64,000 nucleotides of DNA, taken from NCBI RefSeq assembly GCF_004327985.1, contig NZ_SJDL01000007.1, positions 119,313 through 183,312 on the forward strand, read 5' to 3'. The position numbers were made by a program, and so were the translations under genes. This DNA comes from Marinobacter halodurans (GTDB lineage: Bacteria > Pseudomonadota > Gammaproteobacteria > Pseudomonadales > Oleiphilaceae). Positions 39,273 through 48,365 of the stretch are shown here, one piece after another (positions within the stretch are counted from its first letter, which is position 1; each line of letters opens with the position of its first letter). The notes beneath the pieces were generated by a model, which did no database searches, was not told the origin of the DNA, and was given only the letters and a program-made list of their open reading frames with translations.

Positions 39273-39827
39273 CGCCGCCAGGCTGCGATTGATGGCCTGT
39301 AGCACCCGCGGCCGGCGTACATGCTCGCGCAGGAAACGCCCGGCGCAGACCCAGCTCCCCAGCGACAGCCAGCAGATCGGCAGGTAGAGACCGGCAAACA
39401 GCAGGATCTCGCCGCTTGCCGAGCCGCTGGTGTAGGCACTGATCCCGGAAGCCGAGGCCAGCCAGGCCTTGGGGTTGAGCCACTGCATGGCGGCGCCGGT
39501 CCAGAAGCCGGGGGGACGGGCCTCTCCTGTTTCCGGCAGGTGGCCATCGTCTCGGGCCAGTCGATAGCTCAGGTACAGCAGGAAGGCGATGCCCGCCCAG
39601 GTCAGCCCGTCGCTCAACGCCGGATAGCGCAGCAACAGGGAGTGCAGGCCGGCTCCGACCGCCAGGAACAGCACGATAAAACCAAGTGTCGCACCGGTGA
39701 CGAACACCAGTCCGCGCCGCAGGCGATAGCGCATGCCGCTGCTCAGGCAGACGATGTTCACCGGTCCCGGCGAGATGGACGCGGCGAGGGCGAAGGCAGA
39801 CATCGGCAGGATCAGGGACAGGGTCAT
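39234..39827 (-). CDS. LysE-family amino-acid exporter
   Basis: A 197-residue membrane protein with six helices and the family motif SPGPVNIVCLSSGMRYRLRRG after the first helix, then FWTGAAMQWLNPKAWLA. LysE/RhtB proteins export amino acids. It is convergent with, and overlaps by 39 bp, the AraC gene. Confidence 0.9.
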   Translation of the reverse strand: MTLSLILPMSAFALAASISPGPVNIVCLSSGMRYRLRRGLVFVTGATLGFIVLFLAVGAGLHSLLLRYPALSDGLTWAGIAFLLYLSYRLARDDGHLPETGEARPPGFWTGAAMQWLNPKAWLASASGISAYTSGSASGEILLFAGLYLPICWLSLGSWVCAGRFLREHVRRPRVLQAINRSLAALLAGSCLVLLLD

Positions 39828-40068
39828 AGCAGGCTCCGTGGATAAAGAAGGGGCAGTCTGCCCGGTCGGGCCACGGGCGTATTGAACGAAATTGATGCGA
39901 GGGGCCGTACGAAAGATGGCGGCGACGTGACGGTCTGGTAGGGCCGGGCGTCGGGGCCTTTAAGCCCGTGGCGCCGATGCGATAGGCTCAGGGTAGTGGT
40001 GGTCTGCACCCGCCGCTGGGGCGTGGCCATCACGATATTCATGGCCAACGGCTTGCCGAGGAGGCTTT

Positions 40069-40497
40069 ATGGAAAAGACCTGGATTGTCGTCGCGGACAG
40101 TGCCCATGCCCGCATCCTTGCCACGACGCAGCGCAACAACGTGCCGGCTGAGATAACCAGCCTCGAGCATGAAGACAGCCGCCTGAAGGAACAGGAACTG
40201 GTTGCCGATAAGCCGGGCCGCACCAATGATCGTATGGGACAGGCCCAGCATCCCATGGACGAGCCGAACTATCGCGCCCAGGAACAGGCAACCTTTGCCA
40301 GCAATATTGTTGAAACGCTGGAAGAGGGGCGTCAGCAGGGCCGGTTCGACCACTTGGTGTTGGTTGCGGCGCCGGACTTCCTGGGTGTCCTGCGCCATTC
40401 GTTGAGCAAGCCCCTGAAGCAGATGGTTAGCCAGAGTCTGGACAAGAACCTGGTGGACAAGGACGAAGAAATCATTCGTCGGCAGCTGTTCCACTGA
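40069..40497 (+). CDS. Host attachment family protein (PF10116)
   Basis: A 142-residue cytoplasmic protein with the family start WIVVADSAHARIL, the central RMGQAQHPMDEPNYRAQEQA and LVLVAAPDFLGVLR. The name comes from an Agrobacterium attachment study; the fold resembles a release-factor-like domain and the biochemical role is not settled. Stands alone between LysE and DUF1326 genes. Confidence 0.82.
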   Translation: MEKTWIVVADSAHARILATTQRNNVPAEITSLEHEDSRLKEQELVADKPGRTNDRMGQAQHPMDEPNYRAQEQATFASNIVETLEEGRQQGRFDHLVLVAAPDFLGVLRHSLSKPLKQMVSQSLDKNLVDKDEEIIRRQLFH

Positions 40498-40651
40498 CTG
40501 GTGTCGACAAGGTCATAATCGTCCGGTCTATCCGCAGACTGTTGGCTGCACATTCGTCTAAGCCGGGAGTTGGCAGCGCTGGCTCCCGGTGCCCGGGCGC
40601 GTTTAGTCTTGTCTTAGAGGCGGCGTTGCTGAAGAGATAGGGGTAACGACT

Positions 40652-41287
40652 ATGAATAAGACGGATTGGCGCATACGGGGATTCGAGTACATTAACTGCA
40701 ATTGTGATTTCGGTTGTCCATGCCAGTTCAACGGGCGACCGACCCACGGCGACTGCAAAGCCTTCGGTGCTTTCCACATCGACGACGGTCATTTCGGCGA
40801 GACCCGCCTGGACAACCTGAATTTCGCGGTCACCTTCAAGTGGCCCGGTGCGATCCACGAAGGCAATGGGGATGCCCAGGTGTTCATCGATGAGGGTGCC
40901 AGCCAGGACCAGCGTGACGCCTTGATGGCAATTCTCTCGGGTGAGACGTCGGAACCGGGTGCCACCTTCTTCAATGTCTTTGCCAGCACACTGACCCACA
41001 TGCACGATCCGGTGTTCTGCCGCATCGACATCGACGGTGATGTCGACGCGCGGAAGGCAACGGTGCGCGTGGGTGACATGATTGAGTCTGAAGGGCAACC
41101 CATTATCAATCCGATCACCGGTCAAGAGCACCGGGCGCGGATCGACCTGCCCAACGGTTTCGAGTATGCGGTGGCCGAGGTGGCCAGCGGGCGTACCAAT
41201 GCCCGGGCGGGGATTCCACTGGAACTGGATGCCAGTCACAGCCACTTCTCACGGCTGGATATTGGTCCCACCGGCGTGATCCGCTAA
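40652..41287 (+). CDS. DUF1326 protein with Cys-rich N-terminus
   Basis: A 211-residue soluble protein starting with a metal-site-like cluster C16-x-C18-x3-C22-x-C24 (NCNCDFGCPC), typical of DUF1326. The rest is beta-rich. Function unknown. It is followed 12 bp later by a DUF2182 membrane protein; the two families commonly occur together, so a shared metal-related role is likely but unproven. Confidence 0.85.
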   Translation: MNKTDWRIRGFEYINCNCDFGCPCQFNGRPTHGDCKAFGAFHIDDGHFGETRLDNLNFAVTFKWPGAIHEGNGDAQVFIDEGASQDQRDALMAILSGETSEPGATFFNVFASTLTHMHDPVFCRIDIDGDVDARKATVRVGDMIESEGQPIINPITGQEHRARIDLPNGFEYAVAEVASGRTNARAGIPLELDASHSHFSRLDIGPTGVIR

Positions 41288-41299
41288 GCGGCGGCGGTC

Positions 41300-42091
41300 A
41301 TGAGTCCGCTCCGGACGGATCCGGTGGCGTTGTCACACCGGTTGGATCGGGCCTCTGTATGGACGCTGGCCGCCCTGGCGCTGGTGGTCCTGTTGTCCTG
41401 GTGGTACCTGGTCGACAGGGCGGCGGGCATGGACGCCGGCATGACCATGGGCGGGATGTTGACCTTCCATCCCTGGACGCCGGCCTACGCCGTGGTCATG
41501 GGGCTGATGTGGTCCATCATGATGATGGCGATGATGCTGCCCAGCGCAACGCCGATGATCCTTCTATACCGACGGGTGGCCCTGCACAACCGGTTACCGC
41601 GTATTGGCCTTGGAACCCTGCTGTTCGCAGCCGGCTACATCATCGTCTGGCTGTGCTTCAGCGTCATCGCCACGGGGTCACAATGGGCCCTGGAGCAGTG
41701 GGCCATCCTGTCACCCTCGATGCGCAGCCAGAGCGGGCTGTTCAGCGGCCTGGTCCTGATCCTTGCCGGGCTCTATCAGTGGTCGCCCTGGAAGACGGCC
41801 TGCCTGGCCCACTGTCGCGGGCCGGCAGCCTTCGTGATGCACCACTGGCGGCCGGGCACCGCCGGTGCACTGCGCATGGGGCTGGCCCATGGCGCTTACT
41901 GCCTGGGCTGTTGCTGGGCCCTGATGGCCCTGTTGTTCGTGGGCGGTGTCATGGATCTGCTGGTGATCGCCGGACTGACCGTGCTGGTGCTGCTGGAGAA
42001 GGTGTTGCCCGGCGGTGACTGGCTGGCCAAAGGGGTGGGCGCCCTGGTGGCGGTGGTTGGCGGTTGGCTGTTGCTCGGCAATCTGGTTTGA
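41300..42091 (+). CDS. DUF2182 predicted metal-binding membrane protein
   Basis: A 263-residue protein with about seven helices. Candidate metal ligands are CLAHC (C168, H171, C172) and GAYCLGCC (C201, C204, C205). The early Met-rich stretch (GMDAGMTMGGM, SIMMMAMMLPSATPM) may also bind metal. Partner of the DUF1326 gene; function unknown. Confidence 0.85.
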   Translation: MSPLRTDPVALSHRLDRASVWTLAALALVVLLSWWYLVDRAAGMDAGMTMGGMLTFHPWTPAYAVVMGLMWSIMMMAMMLPSATPMILLYRRVALHNRLPRIGLGTLLFAAGYIIVWLCFSVIATGSQWALEQWAILSPSMRSQSGLFSGLVLILAGLYQWSPWKTACLAHCRGPAAFVMHHWRPGTAGALRMGLAHGAYCLGCCWALMALLFVGGVMDLLVIAGLTVLVLLEKVLPGGDWLAKGVGALVAVVGGWLLLGNLV

Positions 42092-42125
42092 GGCAACGGC
42101 GAACGCCATTGCCTCAACATCGGCC

Positions 42126-42863
42126 TTACTTTAATCCAAAACCCCTGTCCCGCAGGAAGCCCTGCATATGGGGGCGCAGCTTGGCGGTAAACAGAGGCTT
42201 GAGCTGCTCCGACCAGGTGGTGTCCCGAGTGCCGCCCGTGCGGTTACGGTAATAGCCCCGCATGGTCTCGTCGAATCCCGCAATCAGTGCCTCGTCGCCC
42301 TCGTCCCGGTAGGTGTCTTCCTTGAGGATGGACGCCAGGGGCAGGCGTGGTTTGACCTCGGGATCCTGGTCCGGATACCCCAGGCACATGCCGAACACCG
42401 GATACACGTGTTCCGGCAGTTCCAGCAGCTCGCTCACCTCCGCCGGGTTGTCGCGGATGCCGCCGATGTAGCACAGACCCAACCCGGCCGATTCCGCGGC
42501 GATGGCGATATTCTGCGCCATCAGCGCCGTGTCGATGCTGGCCACCAGAAACTGCTCCGTCATCCCCCGGATCACATCGGCTCCCGCCCGCGCGGCGGCT
42601 TCCGTAGGGCGCTTCATATCCGCGCAGAACACCAGGAAATCGGAACTGTCGTGGACATAGGCCTGGCCACCCGCCAGTTCGGCCAGCTTGGCGCGTTTTT
42701 CCGGGTTCACCACGTGGATGATGGTGTAGGCCTGAACGTGGTTGGAGGTGGCGGCGCCCTGGCCGGCCCGGATGCAGGCTTCGAACAGGTCACGGGGAAT
42801 GCGCTCGCCGGTGAACTTGCGGATCGAGCGGTGGGATTGCAGGAGTTCAATGGTTGGATTCAT
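42126..42863 (-). CDS. nfsA: Oxygen-insensitive NADPH nitroreductase
   Basis: A 245-residue FMN enzyme of the NfsA type: HRSIRKFTGERIP near the N-terminus, GAATSNHVQAYTIIHV for FMN binding, and AAESAGLGLCYIGGIRDNP. It reduces nitro-aromatics, quinones or flavins using NADPH. The Met at 42863 begins the family sequence; 26 upstream codons are dropped. Convergent with the DUF2182 gene. Confidence 0.9.
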   Translation of the reverse strand: MNPTIELLQSHRSIRKFTGERIPRDLFEACIRAGQGAATSNHVQAYTIIHVVNPEKRAKLAELAGGQAYVHDSSDFLVFCADMKRPTEAAARAGADVIRGMTEQFLVASIDTALMAQNIAIAAESAGLGLCYIGGIRDNPAEVSELLELPEHVYPVFGMCLGYPDQDPEVKPRLPLASILKEDTYRDEGDEALIAGFDETMRGYYRNRTGGTRDTTWSEQLKPLFTAKLRPHMQGFLRDRGFGLK

Positions 42864-43069
42864 GGGACCTCTGGGTGTTTGGTGTTCGTCAAAAGCCGGC
42901 CGGGTAACGCGATCCACTGGCGTTTGTGTTGATCCGGGCAAAGTCGGATTGAAGTAACGCCAGGACCGGCCGATAGGAAACTAAACGGTTTTAACATGGA
43001 TGGTGGCACTGCCTACAAAAATAAAATGCAAATCCTCTGAATTGAATTGTTAAATCGATCACAACTCTG

Positions 43070-43098
43070 TTGACCTGAATCCGACGGTGCTCTGTACT
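43070..43098 (+). promoter_or_regulatory. Possible sigma-70 promoter for the chemoreceptor
   Basis: TTGACC and TGTACT are separated by 17 bp, about 93 bp before the receptor start codon. The -10 is only a partial match. Nothing else was recognised in the 42864-43191 gap. Confidence 0.35.
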
Positions 43099-43191
43099 GA
43101 GTCACCCAGAATACGTCCCTGAACCATGTCGGGTGGCCAATGGCCCGCGGATTTTTTCAGAGTCGACCCAAAACAAGAACGGAGAATACCG

Positions 43192-45071
43192 GTGAATCTC
43201 AGTCTGTCGTGGCGCCAGAAATTCCTGGCCCTGATTGTTGTTACCCGATTGGTTTCCTGGCGGTCGGCGCGGCCATCTACTGGGGCATTACCTCTGTGTC
43301 GTCGTCCTACCGGATGACCTATGACCTGGTCAGCTACCAGAACCAGGCCAGTGAGCTGCTCACGGACTGGAACTCGATCGAAAAGGACCTGGCGTCATTC
43401 AGGGAGGGGGAGCAGGCGGGCGCCAAGCGGGAACTGGAGGCTTTCGAAGCCGATGCGCAAGCGCTCGGGAACCGCGCCAAAAAGCTGGGAGATGACGACA
43501 TTGTCAGTGCGGCCGGGCAGATTGTCAGCGCCGCAGACGCCTACGTGGCGCAGCGGCGGGACTGGATCGACAATGTTTCGGATCTCGGTCTCAACGACGA
43601 GACCGGTATACGCAAGGCGTTGTCTGCGGCCTTCGCCGGCCTGAAGGGATTGCAACTCAGCCTGTTCGACGAAAGCATTGCCGAAATCGCCCGGACCCAG
43701 AAAGGCTACTTCGCGGATCGCGATATGTCCTTTGCCAAGCCCGCCGAGCAGGCGGTCAAGCGGCTGGAGTTTATGGTCAAGCAGTATGACTGGCAGGAGG
43801 GTGTCGTGGGCGAGAAGGTCGCGGCCTACCGCAAGGCATACGACAAGGCCGCCTCGAAAATGGAAGCGATTACGGCCGCGGATACGGCGGCCACGGCCGC
43901 AGGCAACCAGTTGCAGGAGGCGATCCGGAGCCAGGACGACGCGCTCCGGAACGGGCCGATTGCGGCCGCCATCAAGCGGGCGGCCTCTGCCGAGTCGTCG
44001 GCCAAGACGGTTGGTCTTGGCGTCCTCGCCATCGTCGCGCCGATCCTGGTGCTGATCCTGTTCGTTATCTCCCGCACCCTGGTCAACCGGCTGCAGGGCG
44101 TGGTGGAGATGCTGCAGCGGGTGTCTGACGGCGACCTGACCCGCAAGCTCGAGATGGGGCGCAATGACAAGGACGAGTTCAACCGGCTGGCCATTGCCAC
44201 CAACCAGATGATCGACAACATCGGCCGGCTGATGCGGGACTCTATCGAAAGCACCAACAACCTGATCGAAGTGCGTGGCGAACTGGACAAGAGCATGGCG
44301 CGCCTGGCGCAAAACAGCGAGGCGGTGGAGTCGCAGACGGTCCAGGCTGCTACCGCGAGCCAGCAGATTTCTGTCACCCTGACCGACGTGGCCGAGCGGA
44401 CCTCCCAGGTGGGCGTGTCCACCCAGAGAGCCAACGAATCCGCCCAGTCCGGCGCCCGGGTCGTGGAGGAGAGCGTCAATGCCATGCAGCGCCTGTCCAA
44501 CCTGATCCAGGACACCCACAGCGGCGTGCAGAGCCTGAACCAGTCCTGCACCAAGGTCACCGGCATCATCGACGTGATCAACGGGCTGGCGGAGCAGACC
44601 AACCTGCTGGCCCTGAACGCGGCCATCGAAGCGGCCCGGGCCGGCGAGGCGGGGCGCGGCTTCTCGGTGGTGGCCGATGAAGTCCGGACCCTGGCCAGCA
44701 AGACGGTGGAGGCGACGGACAATATCACCCGCATCATCGACGAGCTCAACAAGCAGACCGCCAACATGGATTCGCTCACCCAGCACGGGCTCAAGTTGGC
44801 CCGGGAGAGCGAAGAAAGTGCAGGCCAGATTGCCGGTGCCATGGGCTCGGTGACCGAGTCGATCCAGACGCTGAATGCGGAAATGGACCAAGTGGTGGTC
44901 GCCGTGGAAGAAATCTCCACCACCACCGACGACATTGCCCAGAAGATGGAAGAGATCCGCCAGCAAAGCAGCGAAACCCAGTCCATCGGCAGCGAGCTGG
45001 GCACCCAGAACCAGCGCCTGTCGGAATACGCCGACCGGCTGTCCTCGAGTACCCGCCGCTTCACGGTCTGA
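43192..45071 (+). pseudogene. Methyl-accepting chemotaxis protein with one-base frameshift
   Basis: Translation from GTG 43192 (GGAG seven bases upstream) gives a normal receptor N-terminus, [18 protein letters not shown], then loses frame. The next frame continues with [14 protein letters not shown] and the whole receptor: periplasmic helical domain, second membrane helix (~[17 protein letters not shown]), HAMP and signalling tip [20 protein letters not shown]. Adding one T between 43246 and 43247 restores VVTLIGFLAVG. This is either a recent inactivating deletion or a sequencing/assembly error; everything after it is intact, which favours a recent or artefactual event. Restored length ~626 residues. 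Confidence 0.85.
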
Positions 45072-45217
45072 GATGACCGGGGCCGGCGCGCCGTATTGGT
45101 GCCGCCGGTCCGTCAATCCTGCCGGAACCTGTCCTGAATCAAGGCGCACCTTTCATGATCCTGTCAGTCTAACGAATAGATCGCTCTTTCATTCGTGACT
45201 GCACGGGAGACATCACC

Positions 45218-45598
45218 ATGGATATGAAACGGCACGGCCTGGCCATTGGCATCGATCGGGTGGGGGACCAGTTCTTCCTGTCCTTCAAGGCCCAGGGTAA
45301 GCTCACTCATGAAGACTATCTGACCATCACGCCGATGATCGATTCGGCGCTGGCGGCGGTGGAGAAACCCCACGTCAAAGCGCTGTTCGACGCCACCGAA
45401 CTGGAAGGCTGGGAGCTGCGCGCGGCCTGGGACGACTTCAACCTGGGCCTGAAACACGGCAACCAGTTCGACAAGATTGCGGTGTTTGGCGACAAGCGCT
45501 GGCGCGATCACCTGGCCAAGATCGCCGCCTGGTTTATTTCCGGGGATCTGAAATTCTTCCACACCGAAGAAGAGGCCATTGCCTGGCTGAACGAATAA
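45218..45598 (+). CDS. STAS/SpoIIAA-like protein
   Basis: A 126-residue soluble protein of the SpoIIAA-like family: an alternating alpha/beta fold with KALFDATELEGWELRAAWDDF and FDKIAVFGDKRWRDHLAKI. Relatives are small cytoplasmic or lipid-associated proteins of unclear function. Ends with FHTEEEAIAWLNE, the family C-terminus. Alone, 146 bp after the chemoreceptor. Confidence 0.8.
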   Translation: MDMKRHGLAIGIDRVGDQFFLSFKAQGKLTHEDYLTITPMIDSALAAVEKPHVKALFDATELEGWELRAAWDDFNLGLKHGNQFDKIAVFGDKRWRDHLAKIAAWFISGDLKFFHTEEEAIAWLNE

Positions 45599-45718
45599 GC
45601 CGGGTCAACCTGGCGTCTTCGGAAGCCTTTACCCCTGTGGGGCGGCGTGTTGGAATGGATCGGGCAGGGCAACGTTTGTGCCCGATCCTGACCGTCCCGA
45701 ATACGGGAGACCGTTTTC

Positions 45719-45898
45719 ATGACCAACCTGCTGATTATCCTGGCGGTGCTGTTTGGCGCGCTGTTCGTCCTGGTACCGCTGGTGGAGAAGTACGCGCCGC
45801 GCAGTGACGGGCGCGATTTCAGCCGCATCCGGCGGTGGATCTTCCCGCTGATGGCGCTGCTCATCGTCGCCCAGATGCTGCGCTACTACTTCGGTTGA
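45719..45898 (+). CDS. Small two-helix membrane protein (59 aa)
   Basis: A short open frame starting MTNLLIILAVLFGALFVLVP has two hydrophobic helices (4-20 and 41-56) joined by a charged loop (EKYAPRSDGRDFSRIRR) and ends LRYYFG. GGGAGA lies about ten bases upstream. The hydrophobic-charged-hydrophobic design and ribosome-binding site support a real gene; function unknown. Its last 13 bases overlap the 3' end of the convergent ABC exporter gene. Confidence 0.65.
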   Translation: MTNLLIILAVLFGALFVLVPLVEKYAPRSDGRDFSRIRRWIFPLMALLIVAQMLRYYFG

Positions 45899-47739
45899 GA
45901 CCGGTTGGGCGCCGGGCCGACCGCTTCCATCGATGCGGACGGGCGGTCCGTCTCCGTATCCTCATGCTGCTGGTGCCAGAGCCGACTGTAGAGCCCACCG
46001 GCTCGGATCAGCGACGCGTGATTCCCCGTCTCGACAATCTCCCCCTGATCCATCACCAGGATCGTGTCTGCGTCGCGGATGGTTGAGAGGCGATGGGCGA
46101 TCACCAGCGTGGTGCGGCTGCGGCTGACCTCATCCAGGGCGCCGAGAATCGCCTGTTCCGAGAGTGAATCCAGTGACGACGTGGCTTCGTCAAGGATCAG
46201 CAGCGGCGGATCCTTCAGGATCACCCGGGCAATGGCCACTCGCTGTTTTTCGCCACCGGACAGCTTGAGACCCCGTTCGCCGACCCGCGTCTCGTAACCG
46301 TCCGGCAGGCTCTCGATGAACCGGTCCAGGTGCGCCAGCCGCGCCGCGCGGTAGACGTCGTCCCGATCCGCGCCGGGGCGGCCGTAGGCGAGGTTGCTGT
46401 AGAGCGTGTCGTTGAACAGCACCGTGTCCTGCGGCACCACGCCGATCGCCCGGCGCAGGCTGTCCTGGGTGACGTGGCGAATGTCCTCGCCGTCAATCGT
46501 GATGGCGCCGCTGTCCACATCGAAAAAGCGGAACAGCAGGCGCGCCAGGGTCGACTTGCCGGCACCGCTGGCGCCCACCACCGCGACGCGATGGCCCGCG
46601 GGAATCGTGAAATCGATGTCCCGCAGAATCGGGCGGTCCGGTCGATAGGCGAAGCCCACGTGTTCGAAGCGAACCTCCGCGCCATCGGGCGCCAGCGGTT
46701 GGGCATCCGGTGCGTCGGTCACCGTCGGCGCCTGCTCCAGCAGACTGAACAGACGCTCCACGTTGACCAGTGCCTGACGAATCTCCCGGTACACAAACCC
46801 CAGCGCGTTGAGGGGAATAAACAGCTGGATCAGGTAGGCGTTGACCATCGTGAAATCGCCCAACGTCATGGCGCCGCTGGCCACATCGCCGACGGCCATC
46901 CCCATGATCACGATCAGCGCCACGCCGATAATCAGGGCCTGTCCGGCGTTGAGGGTGGCCAGGGATAACCGGTTCTTGAGCCGGGCCTGTTCCCAGGCTT
47001 CCAGATCCTCGTCGTAGGTTCGTGCCTCGAACGTCTCGTTGTTGAAGTACTTGACCGTTTCGTAGTTGAGCAAGCTGTCGATGGCGCGGGCGTTGGAGGC
47101 GTTGTCCCGGGCGTTGGACTCGCGCACGAAGCCGGTCCGCCATTCGGTCACCTTGATGGAAAACACCACGTAGACCACCACCGCAATGATGATGGCGACC
47201 ACGTAGGCCGGTCGGAACGCCACCAGAAGGATGCCCGCCACCATCACAATCTCCAGGATGGTCGGCACGATGTTGAACAGGGTGAAGCGCAGCAGGAAGC
47301 TGATACCGCTGCTGCCTCGCTCCATGTCCCGGGCCAGGCCGCCGGTCTTGCGGTCCAGGTGGAAGGCCAGTTCCCGGGCGTGCAGGTGTTCGAACACCTT
47401 CAGGGACACCCGGCGCATGGCCCGTTCCGCCACCCGGGCAAACACCGCATCGCGCACCTCGTTGAACAGGGTGCCGCCGAAGCGCAGCAGGCCGTAGCCG
47501 ATCACCAGCACCACCGGAATCCACAGTACCGTGTTTCCGGAGCGGCTGGCGTCCAGGTAATCGACGATGTATTTCAGTGCGATCGGCGTGGCCACCGTCG
47601 CCAGCTTGGCAATCACCAGGCAGCCGGCGGCCAGGATCACCCGGCCCCGGAATTCCATCAGGTAGGGCCAGAGACCGGCGATTACGCGCCAGTCGGGCTT
47701 GTGGTTTGCGGGGTAGTCGTTATCGGCGTAGGTGCGCAA
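45886..47739 (-). CDS. Atm1/HMT1-type ABC exporter (permease-ATPase fusion)
   Basis: A 617-residue half-transporter: six-helix membrane domain, then an ATPase with Walker A GASGAGKST, signature LSGGEKQRVAIAR and Walker B LLILDEATSSLD. The membrane domain (ETVKYFNNETFEARTYDE, TMVNAYLIQLFIPLNALGFVYREIRQAL) matches the Atm1/ABCB7 group that exports glutathione-linked compounds or metals. The start is TTG 47739; no ATG or GTG occurs between it and the upstream stop at 47776-47778, and the next Met would cut off conserved DWRVIAGLWPYL. Confidence 0.9.
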   Translation of the reverse strand: MRTYADNDYPANHKPDWRVIAGLWPYLMEFRGRVILAAGCLVIAKLATVATPIALKYIVDYLDASRSGNTVLWIPVVLVIGYGLLRFGGTLFNEVRDAVFARVAERAMRRVSLKVFEHLHARELAFHLDRKTGGLARDMERGSSGISFLLRFTLFNIVPTILEIVMVAGILLVAFRPAYVVAIIIAVVVYVVFSIKVTEWRTGFVRESNARDNASNARAIDSLLNYETVKYFNNETFEARTYDEDLEAWEQARLKNRLSLATLNAGQALIIGVALIVIMGMAVGDVASGAMTLGDFTMVNAYLIQLFIPLNALGFVYREIRQALVNVERLFSLLEQAPTVTDAPDAQPLAPDGAEVRFEHVGFAYRPDRPILRDIDFTIPAGHRVAVVGASGAGKSTLARLLFRFFDVDSGAITIDGEDIRHVTQDSLRRAIGVVPQDTVLFNDTLYSNLAYGRPGADRDDVYRAARLAHLDRFIESLPDGYETRVGERGLKLSGGEKQRVAIARVILKDPPLLILDEATSSLDSLSEQAILGALDEVSRSRTTLVIAHRLSTIRDADTILVMDQGEIVETGNHASLIRAGGLYSRLWHQQHEDTETDRPSASMEAVGPAPNRSQPK

Positions 47740-47802
47740 GAGAGCGGGATCCTGTGATCGGGCGTGGTCGTGTGGTCAAGGGTGTCCCGTCAGGATACGG
47801 CA

Positions 47803-48237
47803 TCAACGGGCAAACAGTTCGCTGTCGATGTCCCGGAAGCCCTTGAACTCCAGGGCGTTGCCGCTGGGGTCGGAAAAGAACAGCGTGCCCTGTTCGCCGG
47901 GTTGGCCCTGGAAGCGGACGTAGGGCTCGATGATGAAACGGTCGATCACCTGGCGCGTCTGTTCCGCAAACCGCTCCCAGTCCTCGAACGTCAGCACCAC
48001 ACCGAAATGCGGTACCGGCACGCCGTGGCCGTCGACCGGATTGGCGATCGCCTGCACGCTGCCGTCCTTGCCCAGAGCCGGGTTCAGATGGGTCACCACC
48101 TGATGGCCAAACACATTGAAATCGATCCAGTGGTCCGAGCTGCGGCCCTCCGGGAAGCCGAGTTTCCTGCCGTAGAACTCACGGGCCTCGTCGATATCCC
48201 GGACCTGGATGGCCAAGTGGAATGGAGTGAGGGGCAT
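47803..48237 (-). CDS. VOC (glyoxalase/dioxygenase-like) protein
   Basis: A 144-residue vicinal-oxygen-chelate protein. Metal ligands are probably His7 in TPFHLAIQVRD, His in VPHFGVVL and Glu in NALEFKGF. FFSDPSGNALEFKGF is the family C-terminal signature. Such enzymes isomerise, open or conjugate small substrates; the particular reaction is unknown. AGGGAG precedes the ATG. Confidence 0.88.
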   Translation of the reverse strand: MPLTPFHLAIQVRDIDEAREFYGRKLGFPEGRSSDHWIDFNVFGHQVVTHLNPALGKDGSVQAIANPVDGHGVPVPHFGVVLTFEDWERFAEQTRQVIDRFIIEPYVRFQGQPGEQGTLFFSDPSGNALEFKGFRDIDSELFAR

Positions 48238-48315
48238 GGTGGTCTCCCTGAAAACATTGGCGGAGCTTTCAGGTTAGGTCTGCGGAGGGGGCTTGGCAAT
48301 CGGTCAGGCGGGGTA

Positions 48316-48350
48316 CCGACACAGGGGCGCTCGAAACGCCCCTGTGTCGG
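48316..48350. terminator. Perfect 14-bp stem-loop after the cehA-like gene
   Basis: CCGACACAGGGGCG and its exact complement are separated by a 7-base loop, just beyond the 3' end of the minus-strand hydrolase gene. It lacks a T-run, so it may be a terminator or mRNA-stabilising hairpin. Confidence 0.6.
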
Positions 48351-48365
48351 TGGTGCCCGCGTCGA

